From Pohlia nutans (Eukaryota > Streptophyta > Bryopsida > Bryales > Mniaceae): a DNA stretch of 64,000 nt. This document shows, piece after piece, positions 22,589-35,203 of this stretch. A program made the translations under genes and the position numbers. The stretch covers positions 21,359,955 to 21,423,954 of the forward strand of contig CM040102.1 of the NCBI GenBank assembly GCA_022496805.1. The letters are read 5' to 3'. Numbering within the stretch: position 1 is the stretch's first letter; the number at the start of each line of letters is the position of its first letter. The notes below the pieces were generated by a model. It had not been told where the DNA came from. It saw only the letters and a list, made by a program, of their open reading frames with translations, and did no database searches.

Positions 22589-25500
22589 CTACTCACTATC
22601 AGAAGAGCTTGCTACATCGGGAGCATCTGGACAAGCTTGAATGCTATGAGCTATTGTAGCCAAGGCCTGCAAAATCTGCCTCTTCGGAATGGTGACTGAT
22701 GTTCCGTCTCCGCCTCTCGGCTTCCAGGCTGTCAATATGGAAGTTGTAGTTGTCATCTGCTCTTCATACTCTGGGTCAACTTCCCATTTGAAGTTGTCTG
22801 TTGTGTCCCAGTTTTCATATGGTGTCGACTCCTTTCCTCGTCGGCGAGACGGCTTGTACCACTGTACTTTTATCATCCTATTCTGTGCATCACCAAATGT
22901 TAGCACCGGATCCGAACAGGCTTTTCCCAGCCATATAGGTGCACTGCTATCTGTGGCTGCCCGTACTAGCAACATATGACCTGCACGACAATCTCGCGCT
23001 ACTCGGAAAGACGGTTTTGGCTTTAGGCTCCTGGGTCCTATGTAATGCTCATCTTCCGCAAATTCGTTGCGTAGAAGACCTTCCGCGTCATACAACGTTT
23101 GTACCTCAAAGGACTGTCTTGTTCTTGGCCAAAATCCCATGCGCAACACATCCATCGCTTCCGTCTGTGGCTCTTGTAAAGCATCTTTCACTCGATTCCA
23201 ATATTGCACGAGGTATGCATGCTTCCGAGTATATTCGCCTGTTACATCTGCATCTCCAACACTCTTCCAGTGCTGGATGAATCCCTTCAGTCCTTTCACA
23301 ATTTCTTCTTGGCCTCTCATTCTTCGTGGTATAAGTGCACAAGGAGTTCCAGTGGGCACTATCGGCTTCCCGTCCGCGTCCTCCTTCCATAGTTTTATGC
23401 CCTCTACTGGCTTCCACTTCTCGTCGGTACAACGCAGTTTGTACTGCATCAATGGCCAGCCACTCGCGTCTCGGTAGAATCAAAATTGTCGACCCTTGGA
23501 ATGTCCGATCAAGTCGTCATCGCTTATATATCCAGTGATGAAGGATTTGAAATCTGGAACTTCCTCAATCAATCCCGGGATGAATGGTTCCTCGTCTAGA
23601 TCCATGTATGATTTCATCAACAACGGAATGGTTGGATAATCACCTTCTCTGAGTTTCATGCTCCACCGTCCAAAGGACGCATCGACGTTGTCGTGCGTAT
23701 GCCCGACCACAAGGAATGACACTTGAATTTCTTCGAACACGCCCTGTGCTACTAAAAGTGACCAGAAGCATTTCACGTGACGGCTCTTGTTGTCCTTCCA
23801 ACAATTGTCTAGTTGGACGTGTAGAATTGGAGGCAACTTCTAGAACGGCTCCGTCGGTGCTGTAGGGTTCAATCGAATTGACGTTATGCACTGTTCAGAA
23901 CCTGCAAGTATTGCCCGGTACAGCTCTATTGTGCCGGCCCCCTCGAATAAACTGGTTGGATTCGCTGCCTTTGGACGGTTCTCTAGGTCTCGCAGCAACT
24001 TCGCAATAGATCCAATAGTTTGGTTGCTGTCAGCAGCATAAACGTCCAACGCATAGTGCGCATATTTTTTGTCCCCGTGGCCATGAGCCAACATCCCGGT
24101 GACCGATACAGGTAATTTCATGAGCCCATCCACGGCCTTGTTCTTCGCTGCAAAGCATGGTGACGCTGTTTTCAAATGGTCGACTTTGTCGTGCATGATA
24201 CACAGAACTTGTAATGGTCGATAGCACGCTAGTGCTCGACTCAAGTAATTGTATGCGCGCGATGCCTCTTGCTCCCGAAGATGCACTTGCAACAGCTGGT
24301 CTGCATGTTTGTACCCCGGGGACCCATGTGCATGGACATTACGTTGTTTTGTTAGCTCATCACATCTCCCACATCGTGCAAAATTATCACCGCGGCGCTT
24401 AACCTGGTACTCTGAGAAGTGCTCTTTCCGTATCTTACTACAAGAGGATTGCGATAACACTTTCTCTCCGCATGCCACTTGCACCTGCCAAACACGATTG
24501 CTCTTGTATATTTCAGTCGAGCGATTCCTCTTCAAGACCACGCTGAACAATGTTTGCATTTCCTACTGTCAAAACATTCTTTTAGTATGTTCACCTTGTT
24601 CACTTCTTGTAGTATGCTCTTCCACTTTGTACCAGCAGGTAGAACTTTTTGAACCACCTTCTGCCCCTTCAATGCGCCCGTTGCTATCATGCGCGTCCTA
24701 TGTGGCATTGAATCCGCTGTTGTCGTCAAAATCATTGACATTGTCTGCACGGCTTGGGTTTTGCTTTTCGAAATCCTCTTCCTCCCCTTGCCGGCATGCG
24801 GTTGTGCACGACGACCACTCTCAGCGTACGCACGGTACCTATAAAAATCAGTCTTTGACACCCCATACAACATTCGCCAAGCTGTCATGCATACCACCTT
24901 CCCCTCTATAACACAAACTTGCTTAACTGATCCGGGTACGTAGTGGAAGTTCTTGTGTATAGCCAATCTCATGCTGTCTTTAGCCGTGGTGTCTGAGTGG
25001 TGCATCTCATATCGAAGAGTCTCTACCTCAGCGAAGCTAAATTGTCCAATGCACCGTCGCTTGCAGCAGGAGCTGCGCAACGTCTCCTGGATTGAGTTTT
25101 TCAGCAGAAGAGTATCCTTTCGCTTCAGTGGCCTTGGTATTCGCCCTTGACGCTCAGAGAGGTACTGTCGACTTCCACCGCCAGTACCCCGTCTCGCGTC
25201 TTTGGCTTTGAGCATGTCACTGCACTGCCGCTCGTGATTGTGCAGGCTCACTCCCTCATACATGGTATTCTTTATAGGCCACCTCTGCAGCGTTCGGCAC
25301 GCCAAGGAGCTGCGCGTGTCCAACACTTCGCACACCACAATTCCTACGTAGTCTTTTCCAAGTGGTGATCGACCGTCGATGGCTTGCCATTCCTTTGCAA
25401 ACTCGACGTATGCTGTAGCCACTGCCACCCCAGTGTCGTTCACTAGAGTCACTTCCTTTTTGCACCAATCCTCTCTGGCCAGGCCGATGAAATCGGGGAT

Positions 25501-25590
25501 GGGTACTTCTTCCTCAGGAATGTTGTAAACGCCATCCGCCTCCTCCCTGTCGGACTCCCACCCCTGAATTGACAGACCCACGACGGTCAT
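22589..25590 (-). CDS. DUF7869-type (DDE-like) transposase gene, copy 2, nearly intact
   Basis: The frame runs from 25590 down to 24595, then near 24595-24560 shifts frame or crosses a very short gap, then stays in one frame from 24559 to 22589. Visible parts: an N-terminal region with RWPIKNTMYEG; SSCCKRRC; a helical DNA-binding-like stretch (SKTDFYRYRAYAESG, about 24850); a CGRCDEL zinc knuckle (about 24360); HDKVD (about 24190); AHGHGDKKYAHY; QLDNCWKDNK (about 23815); GHTHDNVD (about 23700); and a C-terminal region with HYIGPRSLKPKPS. The three acidic motifs are candidate DDE/D residues. The role inferred is transposase of the element carrying family-B palindromes. Two in-frame stops interrupt it: TAG 23840-23842 and TGA 23480-23482. 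The terminal codon is TAG at 22589. It is well conserved but probably dead unless the stops are decoded. Confidence 0.65.
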
Positions 25591-25678
25591 CCTATGCCGG
25601 ATCGAACCCTGCTACGTAGTGTATGCGTGCTCTGACTGACCGTAATAGGGACAGAGCCATGACATGTCCAACTTGCTA

Positions 25679-25845
25679 CGGCAATACTTGTGTAGTTGGG
25701 GCTTTCCATCAATTTGGGACTTTAAATAATCTACAACTCGCATAGATCCAATGGGTAATCTACAGTGGATGTATGGCAGCTGTGGATTTTTAAAAGCCCC
25801 AAATTCATGGAAAGCCTCAACTACACAAGTATTGCCATTGTTGTC
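25679..25845. repeat. Inverted-repeat (hairpin) element of about 165 bp
   Basis: The arm ggcaatacttgtgtagttgg followed by ggctttccat is mirrored by atggaaagcc and caactacacaagtattgcc at the far end. The centre holds a decayed palindrome (ccaatgggtaatctacagtgg). It lies just upstream of the minus-strand transposase start. Confidence 0.8.
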
Positions 25846-26356
25846 TTACTCCAAACTTTGCAGATTCATATGACAATCACCGTTGTCACTGGGCAATTGG
25901 CAACTGGTAGAGTGAGCTGCCACATCTTAGTACAATTTCACTGACTCCTCATTCTAGTTTAGAATTCTGTTGTGCCAGTGCAATGCATTGTAAACGAGTT
26001 CATATGCGGCGCTCTCATACCATGTCGCTAGCCTCTGTGTCACTGTCCATCAGATCGTCGCAAACGTCCACCACTTTGCACCAGTCGTCAGTCAAATGCG
26101 GCAGAGCGTCTCGATTAAATTATGACTCAGTCGTGACCCTGTACAGAACCGGTGTGCCTTCAACGAGTTAGAGGGCTTTAACGATCTTGTCCTCGTTGTA
26201 CATAAACTGTGTCATCATATCATACAAGTTATTTTCAGTCCGTCAACTGCGTGTCCCAGCACAGGAGCACTGGAGCACTGTATATTTATACAAAAGGTGT
26301 GTCAGACACACATACAATCAGAGACCACCAAATTCTAGCACGTATCCTGTGAAATT

Positions 26357-26848
26357 CTATAATTTCCTAAGATCTCCCCAAGTTGATGTTGGGTTATCAT
26401 TGCTCTGATCATTATCATTGTCCACAACACTGCTGTCAACACATTCAGTACTGCAGTCACTATAATAGTCAAGATAATTTTCCTCCGAGGATGTCGTGTC
26501 ATTCCTTTCGGGATTTGCCAATAGTAATTGGGTTGCTTTTTTCTTTGGATTGACACAAAAGCAAAATGCTGGAGGGAAGATGGGTACGGATCTTGGCTCA
26601 TGCAGACATGCGAGACGTTTTTTTCTAACTCTATTGTCCAATGACAAGCCCTGCCGGGGGGGAGGTAGTTTGCAGTTGCAGGTCGGCAGTCGAACCCAAC
26701 GTAATACTACGCATCGGATACATTTGCAATCCTCACAGACATGGCCATGATTTTGGCCCATGTACAGACTGGTTATGAATGGGCATAACGTAAACCGATA
26801 CAAGGTATACGCTAGCTCGGGAGTCCTATCACCAAAATCCTCAGTCAT
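26357..26848 (-). CDS. Possible upstream Cys-rich exon of transposase copy 2
   Basis: From an ATG at about 26848 the minus strand is open for some 163 codons. It encodes a Cys-rich core (CEDCKCIRC, then CNCKLPPPR, then CFCVNPKKK) followed by a Ser/Asp/Glu-rich tail. The paired cysteines look like metal ligands. It lies 0.8 kb upstream of the transposase frame on the same strand and inside the family-B territory, so it may be a 5' exon or a separate small gene. No splice partner was established. Confidence 0.35.
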   Translation of the reverse strand: MTEDFGDRTPELAYTLYRFTLCPFITSLYMGQNHGHVCEDCKCIRCVVLRWVRLPTCNCKLPPPRQGLSLDNRVRKKRLACLHEPRSVPIFPPAFCFCVNPKKKATQLLLANPERNDTTSSEENYLDYYSDCSTECVDSSVVDNDNDQSNDNPTSTWGDLRKL

Positions 26849-27109
26849 ACTGTGCCGAGAAATTTGGCAACACAAGTTGTAGCTTGCACTTGGCGAATCA
26901 CGGGACTCCGAATCACAAAATCCGTCCGCTGTTGAGAATTAGCCTGAACTTTGACATGCAACGGGCAGTATATTATGTTCCACCTGCAAAAACATGGTAA
27001 TGCGATGTCACTTCAGTACAATTTACCTATGTATGGAGATGATTTTTAAAACTACGGTATGCTATACTACGATATGCTATACTACGGTTGAGGGTCACAG
27101 ATATAAGTG

Positions 27110-27680
27110 CTGAAAACTGCAAAACACATACTGAGGACATGTGGGCGGTTCCAGTACACCAGGTCAGTGCCCAACTGAGAACCCCAGCCATGAATCCAGT
27201 GGGCAATTGCCCACTAGGGCTGCTGTTGTGCGTACACAGCAAGTGCATAACGCTGTGCCGCTAGAGATGCACACCTTCATTTCTCTGTACACTGCATACA
27301 ACATTCTTGTCGCCTAGTACGTCCTGCTACTCTGATATCGCTGAAAACTGCTTCAATACATTGTCCAGGACGCCCGTTCCACTACAGCATCCCAACTCAG
27401 TACTCCAGCCATGAATCCAGTGGGCAATTGCCCACTGGGGCAGCTGATGGGCGTATAGACAAAGTGCAGTACGCTGTGGCGCTACAGATCCACACCTTCA
27501 GTTCTCTACACTACTAACAAGTGTTCCTGCTACACTAGTAAGGTTTAGGGTCATTATAGATAAGATAACGCTGCAAACTCCGAATCGCATTGGACATGTT
27601 CAGGCAGTTCCACTACAGCAGCCCAACTCAATAGTCCAGCCCTGACTGCAGTGGGCAATCGCCCACTGGATCTGCGGCCG
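27110..27680. repeat. Three diverged about 230-bp tandem units, each with a family-B palindrome
   Basis: The units start around gctgaaaactgc (about 27112 and 27340) and cgctgcaaactcc (about 27568). They share gttccactacagca, gcccaactca and ccagcc. Each ends in a palindrome: 27196-27217, 27418-27439 (ccagtgggcaattgcccactgg) and 27649-27669. They sit upstream of transposase copy 2. Confidence 0.75.
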
Positions 27681-28023
27681 CTGTTCTCCCTAGACCCCCG
27701 GCCTCCCTTCTACTACAGAGACGGGACAATCGCACTAAACACCATGTACTAAGCAGTCATCACATTGCCCACATGAGTGTGCGCTCCGGTGAATACCTCC
27801 GTGCCGTTGCAATTCATACCCGTCCGGATCAATTGTCACGTCCTAATCTTCCACGCCACGGGAGTGCACCCCACGAATTATCAATGGTCTTTCTTGGAAC
27901 ACAGATCCATGGATTGCTGCAACCCATACAAAACATTTCATGCCATGAGTAACACATGTCTCAACATCCGGGCAGGCGAATCACTGCCTAGGATGGGCAA
28001 AATACATTCCATGGACCTCATTC

Positions 28024-28045
28024 CCAGTGAGCAATTGCCCACTGG
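28024..28045. repeat. Family-B palindrome
   Basis: A cccagtgagcaattgcccactgg-type copy with one mismatch between arms. It stands alone in otherwise unremarkable sequence. Confidence 0.7.
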
Positions 28046-28282
28046 CCAAGCGAAACAAATGCTTTCCTCTTGTTATTCCTCAATAGAACTGAAATATGAG
28101 ACGTAATATACAATGTAATCATAATATCAAAATACGCCATACTATTGCTAAATACGGTTTTGTATGTCTTTTGAGATAAAGAAATACAGTACGGCCATGT
28201 TCGTCACGGTAAAGACACCTACGGTTACCCCATCCTACGCGGCCAATCACGCCCACTGCCCACTTCGCAGCACTGCTTACAG

Positions 28283-28445
28283 TCCTACATGGCAATATTG
28301 GTTTTTTGGGGGCTTTTCACCATATTCAGACTCTTTGAACTCTACAGCTAGCATAGATGCAGTGGGCAATTGCCCACTGGATCTATGCTACTTGTAGATC
28401 TCAGAGTGCCTGAATATGGTGAAAAGCCCCCAAAAAACCAATTTT
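28283..28445. repeat. Long hairpin with family-B palindrome at its apex
   Basis: The outer arms ttggttttttgggggctttt plus caccatattcag, and their reverse complement, enclose shorter arms (agcatagat and atctatgct). These enclose the perfect palindrome cagtgggcaattgcccactg (28360-28380). A smaller hairpin of the same design follows: atctaccactg and cagtggtagat around the palindrome at 28504-28523. Confidence 0.85.
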
Positions 28446-28559
28446 TCTATGTAGGGGGGATTACAGCGTACACGCCCTCTTCAATCTACCACTGTTATAG
28501 ACGCAGTGGTGAATTGCCCACTGGGTCCATGGCAGTGGTAGATGTAAAATTCAACATGT

Positions 28560-29300
28560 ACACTCTGGACATTTCTGAAAATGCATACTGTAGGAAAACT
28601 AAAAACAGGAAATGGATTCACTGAGTGGGACTTCTAAATGCGCCGCTAAACAACCACCCGTGACAGCGTTCTGATGGACCATGTATAGACGCACAGTTCA
28701 GATCCGCGACACCGACAGAGGGGATACTGTAAATGGAAAGGCAAAGATTCCGAGAGCCACTAATGCAGATGAGTGCGACCGAGATGGACGATAAAAACAT
28801 CACTCAAATTTAGGCCCACTCAATCCTGCAGAGGGTAAACTTTTCTTACTTTAATGTTGGCGCTGTAGATGCCGCAGTGCCGATGTCCTGCTCCAAGTCA
28901 TCCCACACATTCCAACGACCCAATCCACTTTCAGATCTGTGAGACTCTATGCACGCCATAGTCCCACGCCGAAACCCTCAACAACGATCTCTTTCCTGCA
29001 AACAATGAAAACTGCGGCGGCGCTGCATCGGCATCATCTTTAGCCACAGACCACGCATGCACGACGACCGACCTCAGGGGAGAACAACGCACCGGCTACC
29101 TTCACTCAAAATTTCCTCACTCGTCGTGACTACGGCAACCACCCAGCCCGGTATGGAAGAGGAAGAACAGCAATGCAGCTCTCCGCAGGCGCCGCAACCA
29201 TCGGAGGAGAGGACACGGGAACGGAGGAATGTGGCGGACTGTAAGCCATGGTACAGGACCTCCCCAGTAGACTAAACTTTCAGCCATCCGATGGACGAGA
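28560..29300 (-). promoter_or_regulatory. Possible 5' region of the copy-2 element
   Basis: The GC content rises at 28.85-29.35 kb. Read on the minus strand, it is pyrimidine-rich (cctctcctccgatgg, ttcttcctcttcc), like a plant leader. No start codon or donor was assigned. I treat it as a weak candidate for the leader of the minus-strand transposase transcript. Confidence 0.25.
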
Positions 29301-32300
29301 GGGATGGATGGTTGGGCAGTCCGCCACGTGCCGGCGGGCGCCATTGCCGTCAAAAAAGGAGCAGCCAGAAGCATTCATTGCTGCAGGGGACCCTCGTCTC
29401 GAGCCAAGTGATCTCAAAACTGGCTAATATTAGCTGGATTTCTACCAAAAACATGTGGCTACTAAACATACAAATGTAGCGAGAATGAAAATGAAAAAAC
29501 ATTTCAAATGAAGCGAGAATGCTCCTCGTGTTATAACGATGTACCAAGGGTATCATTATGGTATCACCATGGTATCACCTTAATATATCAAGGGTATTGC
29601 GGGATATTATAGAAGTATCGTGAGTAGTACATTCAGAAAGTACCAACAGCATCTACCATTTCTGTGGGAGGTAGCACGCGGTGGTAGATGTCATAAACCG
29701 GTTCTCAGAACACTGTATCAGCTAGTGTTGGGTTTGAGGAAGGGCTCGCCTCGTCACTGTCGTCGATCTTAATCAACGGTGGAGATCTCGCTTGTAAGAG
29801 CCTGTGCATTGGGGGATGTGAGAGGAAGCCCAGATTGGGAATGTCAGGGATTGCCTTATCAGAGGTCAATTAAGTGAGTACGTCAAATGAAGTGGGGCAA
29901 CGCATGCAATGCTACGAGGTAAAAAGAACAAAACACAAACAAAGGGGGATGTTTTTCAACTTCAAGAATGAATTAAAATTGTACGTTATGAATTATTCAC
30001 ATGGTTGGATTTTTTATTGTTATCACCAACATTTTTTATAAAGCCTAGAACTTAAAATTTAGAGCTCTTCTGTACAATGATTATTAATAAGATATTGACA
30101 ATCTAATGATGAAATTTGTTGGGGTGGGTTGATATGTATTACTGTAAGTGTAGTATTATTGGAGATATTATGGTTTGGTTATGTAACCCCTAAAGGACCG
30201 GACTGTGTTTCCTCTAAAAACACTCCAATGCTGTCATTTTTACTCCCCCATGCACAAAATCCAGAATAATGTTATTATTTACCTTGTAATCGTAAGATCT
30301 TGTGCTAAACTATTTGAAAAACACATACAACAAATTTTGTTGTTTTTGACCGCACGGATTGCAAGATAATTGCGTTTGATGGAAAAAAACACCCCAAAAA
30401 AACGCATGCCCGAAAATTGCAGATGCGGTTCACCACAGCTACATCAACAAAACCTCAGTACCGAAACTTGTTGCACTTCACTTTCACATTGTCTATGATG
30501 TTACTTAGTTCTGTACCAATTTTCGTTCCGTTTCGAGAAGTTTCGGATGTTGAATAACACCTTGCACTTGTTGGGGGTTTAAAAGTTCATAAAAGACTAT
30601 GTTTTTGGAATTGCAATATGCTTGACTTTCTTTATTTAAAATACAAATCCGAGCGGTGAAACACAAGTACATGCCACCCTGTACAAAATGGCGAAACAAA
30701 AATTTGGAAAAACAATAAATCTCCAAGTTTTAGAAGACATGTACCACATTCTCTAAGAATTTTGGGGGTTAGGGAGGAAATAAAGGATGGAGGAAGGGAA
30801 TTGCCCATTCCAATGTTCATGACTCCACTAACTCTCAAGGTACAGTGCCACGTGGCATTCATTCATTGGACGATTTTTATTTTTTATTTTTCATTTTCAC
30901 AAATGCTTTTATTTTTTCAGTTTTTAAAATAATTTTTTTCATTATGAAATTGAACTTTCAGTTTAAAATAATACTTTTAATTTAAAATAATCCTTTTAAT
31001 TTCAAATAATATTTCTAATTTCATATAATATTCTTACTTTAAAATAATACTCGTTCAAATTACACGTGAAATTGCTCATGAACTAAAGGACAAGCCATCT
31101 AGGGATTTTTTTTCCTAACAGGCCCAAACAATCAAGTGTTTTAGCTTTGTTTTCATTAGATGTTTAATTTGAGTTTATATACATCTTTTGACCATTGACA
31201 TTCGAGTATAGATCTCATTTGAAGATATTACGCACTGTCACGAAATTTGAAGTTTGAATGTTCAAAATACAACGGCTTTCTAAGAATGCTCCAACCATGC
31301 GTCTCATTTCATTTCTTCACTTTCATCTTTTAACTATTTCTAAACATAACTTTTATGAACTTCATATATTATTTTTAGCCTCGTTTCATCTTGCTATGAT
31401 TCACCCAAAAATTTAAGGTCTCCGTTGCAAAAGGCTTTTCCAAAAACCAACTCATAAAATCAAACTTCATGTCAACTTAAAATAAAGTTGATGTACAATT
31501 TTTCTTCATTCATCAAATTCAAACTATCCTTCATAGTTCCACTGTATTATGCATCTTTGCAATTCTCCAAATTTTAGAAGGATGCAGGCACGTAGGGGTG
31601 TGGGCATTTTTTTTCATGAATTACAATTCATTTTTTTAAAGCTTTGAAGGTTCATTACATTCTATAAGGATAAGGTTTGCACCCCTACTGATTAGTTCTA
31701 TTAGTACCGGTACAATAACTAACTTCTCTTGGAAGTAGAGTGGAAGATGGCACTTGTCACTATATGAGGGAATTTAGTAGGATTCAATCAAGTAAGACCA
31801 ACTGAAAATTCCAAAACAAAGCGCAACGAAGAGCATTGGAAAAAAAATTTATAAATCTTACAATGTTACAATGTTCTTACGAGATGAGTACAGTGGTTCC
31901 ATGTTATTATAAAATGGATGCATCACCAAAATAACTCTTTGACGCGTTAGCGTCCATTTTATAAACGTTGGATGATTTCCGACGTGTCCCCTCACCACCT
32001 GCGGTGATATTTTTCATCTATGCAAAATTTTATGTATAATCAAATAATGGAATCCATACAACCTTGTACTGCATGTTATTCGAATTTCATTATAGGTTTA
32101 AATGTGTTTGTTTTTTTGATTTTGGCTTTTGAACCATTAACTTCCCGGGCGACCTAAAATGGGTCGCTCAAGAAATAGAAAAGGTTATAAAACATGCTTA
32201 AAGTGTCCAAATTGAGTGTTTCAAAAGCGTAACCTCTTTAGAATAAAGTTCGCTATAAGAATATGTAATTGGATCACTGAAAATTTTGTTCATTAATTTT

Positions 32301-35029
32301 ATAAGAAATAAAGAAATTTGTTCGTTCATGTGCCTTAATCATCCTACAGAGTTCTCCAATTTGCAAATGTTTGCAAAATTGCATGATAATGCATAAATTT
32401 TGCAAAGATATACAAAGACCAATTGTAGATTATGAATTATGCTTCATTTTTATGAAAATAGATTTCAAAAATTGATCATACATAATTAGATATATAATTG
32501 TAAAGCTATAACCTACCAGAATTCATAAGAAATACAAAATTAATAATTATTTATTAATTTTCATTGTATTGGGCCCAAATTATAAGTTCCATAAGATGCT
32601 TAAATATTCAGTACAATTCATCTCGTTTAAAGTGCTCATTTTAACCAATTCTTGTCTATAATTGTTTAAACTGTTGTTTCTACAAATAAAATATCCTACA
32701 TCTTGGCATCTCATAAGTATGTTATGAACATTGCACTTTTAGCTCACTATTAAAAAAAATTGCAAAATATTTCATTTTCTTATTTTCTATGAATATTGAA
32801 GGTCTTTCTTTTTCATTTCATTTATAAAAATTGCAATGTCTGTTACTGGAATTTAATTTTATAAATAAGATCTATACTATTTGCAGCACAACTTTCTTGT
32901 TCTATGGAACTTCGCAAAAATAATGTAACGCATATTTTATAGCAAAATTAGTTTATGGCAAAACCTCTCAGGAATTTCAGTGTTAATTAAATTTGTAGAG
33001 AAAACCATGCAAAATTCATTAACAAATGTTAATAATAAAGATGACAAATCCAACCGTGCAGATGTACATTGACATTTACATCTTTCCTTTGTACAGCACC
33101 TCTAGTTCTGTTTTGCATCAACCATTTTATAATGACTCTTTCAAAACACTCTTGAATCCGGACCTTGGGTTTGCTCTGGCCCCTCACGAACTAAGGCATA
33201 TCGCATAATTTAATTACTTGCATTACTTATAATGGGACTTACTTAATCATAGGGCTTCATAACTTACTTCATCCATATTGATATTGACAATATATAATTG
33301 CATTACCCCCTAAATAATTGAACACCTTTTAATTTATTTTTTTACTTCCCACCCAAATTTGATATTGACAGTGTATGTTGTTTGTATGATAAAACTTGTG
33401 CCTATTTAAAATATCTTATAATATTGTTGAATTTTTTGTCAAACACTCATATTGTTCATCGCTAGCTATGAAAAGTTGAAAAACAGACCAGATTTACATT
33501 GCAGAAAAGCTCATACTGGAATATTACCACTTTGGGTGCCCCATGTACCCTTTCATGCAACATGTACACTTAATCAAAACGTTTGTACTGCAATCAATAA
33601 TTTTTAGCGAGGCAAATGAGTATACAGTACCTCTATATATATATTTGTTAACATTGTCTGTCATGCTGTGTGATATTTCTAACTAGGCAATGTGAAACTA
33701 GAAGCCTTAAACAGCAAAGCAAGCCGGACTGACTTTTTGGTATATTTTGGAGAATCATGCACATAACTTCTACTACATTGAACCAAATGTGGGTATTTAC
33801 TTGACAAATTCTTCGGTTCCAATAGAATCTTCGGTGTGGGAATCATGCAAGCCTTGTTCTTGAAGTGTTCTTTGTTATCAAAAGTTGACTCTTGTATACC
33901 CCATTCTTCGTCACTTTCACCTTCACAAATGTGAACTCATTTTAGAACACAATATTCACCACTAATTTTAACATTGAAAAAAATTGCCGTTGCATTTGGA
34001 TTCTCTAAGTTGTGTGCCACTGTCGTAGACTGTAATGGTTTTGTTCGGGATCGCTAAAGATTTCAGTCACCCTCTTCCTGTAAGGCTGTAACGGTCTTTT
34101 CAGGAATTTCACAGTCACGTTCCGCGCTTTGTGCAACGTTCGATCTTGACCACTTTGTTGTTTTTAACGTACAGCAAAGGTATATATTATCTTCAATAAG
34201 ACGTAGATAACGTGAATGATATTGCAATGAAATATTCGTTTAATATTGTTCAAAATCTGACGTTCATACACCATGATTATAATGACATACATTGTTTAAT
34301 GATAATGATATTAGTGACGTGAGTTACATTAATGACATTAGTGACATCAATAGCATAACTGACAATCATTACTAACAGTAGTGTCACTCATGACATTCAT
34401 GAGAAGAGTAACTATATTTATTTGATTTAAACTTTTCTATATTACTTGTATTCTATTCACTATAAAATATTATATATTTTACGCACTTATAATTAAAAAA
34501 TTTACATGGTTTTAGTAATGTTGTACCGTCGTCAACTCTTATTGTTTATTGTCAAATGCATTGCGTCACAGTATAATTAGAAATTATTTTTAACATTTAA
34601 ATCATACATAAGTACGACAATAGTAGTTTTCTTTCATTTAAATAATGCTATTATCATCGTTACCGTTAACAATCAAATTAAAGTTGCGCTTGCAGTTATA
34701 AAGTCATATGCTTTCATTTATAGCGAATTACATCCTTAATTACGAAGACCTGCTCAAAAACTTCTTTGGCATTTCTCGACATACTACGCGCTTCACCCTT
34801 AATGCCTAAAACGAGCAACGGGATGAAATGAATTGGTGAGTCTTGTCGTCTTGTATACAAAATTCTTATGTTTCATCATCAACTTAAACTGGATAATTAT
34901 CCTTAACTTTCATGCCTGTGTATTAAACCTTTAAGCCCACATCTGTATACAATGCACACTGTAACGAGTTTGTGAGTTTAAGGGATTCCAAAAAGAAGGT
35001 GTTCAAATCGCGCAATTACAGAGCTAGTC
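29300..35029. other. AT-rich spacer without recognised genes
   Basis: Only short frames without codon bias or domain signals. Runs of ttaaaataat-type sequence at 30.9-31.05 kb. Confidence 0.55.
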
Positions 35030-35203
35030 ATGAGTCCTACGGCAATACAAGCGCAGGAGGCGCCTCAATGTGAAGCAGCAGAAGCCTTCCACGCGCAAAA
35101 GCATGAAGCTGCTGAAATAGTTGTAGAGTAGAGGGAAGGCCTTAATCGTGACATTCTTGCATGCCCCATCTGCATGAAGCCTTTCTCTACTCCTGTGTAC
35201 TAG
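35030..35203 (+). CDS. Possible first exon of a RING-like protein (contains TAG)
   Basis: The ATG at 35030 opens MSPTAIQAQEAPQCEAAEAF and continues Ala/Glu-rich to a TAG at 35129-35131. The same frame then reads REGLNRDILACPICMKPFSTPVY, the typical first half of a RING finger, then TAG at 35201-35203 immediately before GTACCC, a possible donor. The second half of a RING (Cys/His ligands) was not identified downstream. If UAR is Gln, this is an intact exon. Otherwise it is a relic. Confidence 0.3.

Noticed and set aside
22689..24911. Several plus-strand ORFs of 80-220 codons
   Set aside because: Antisense shadows of the minus-strand transposase frame.
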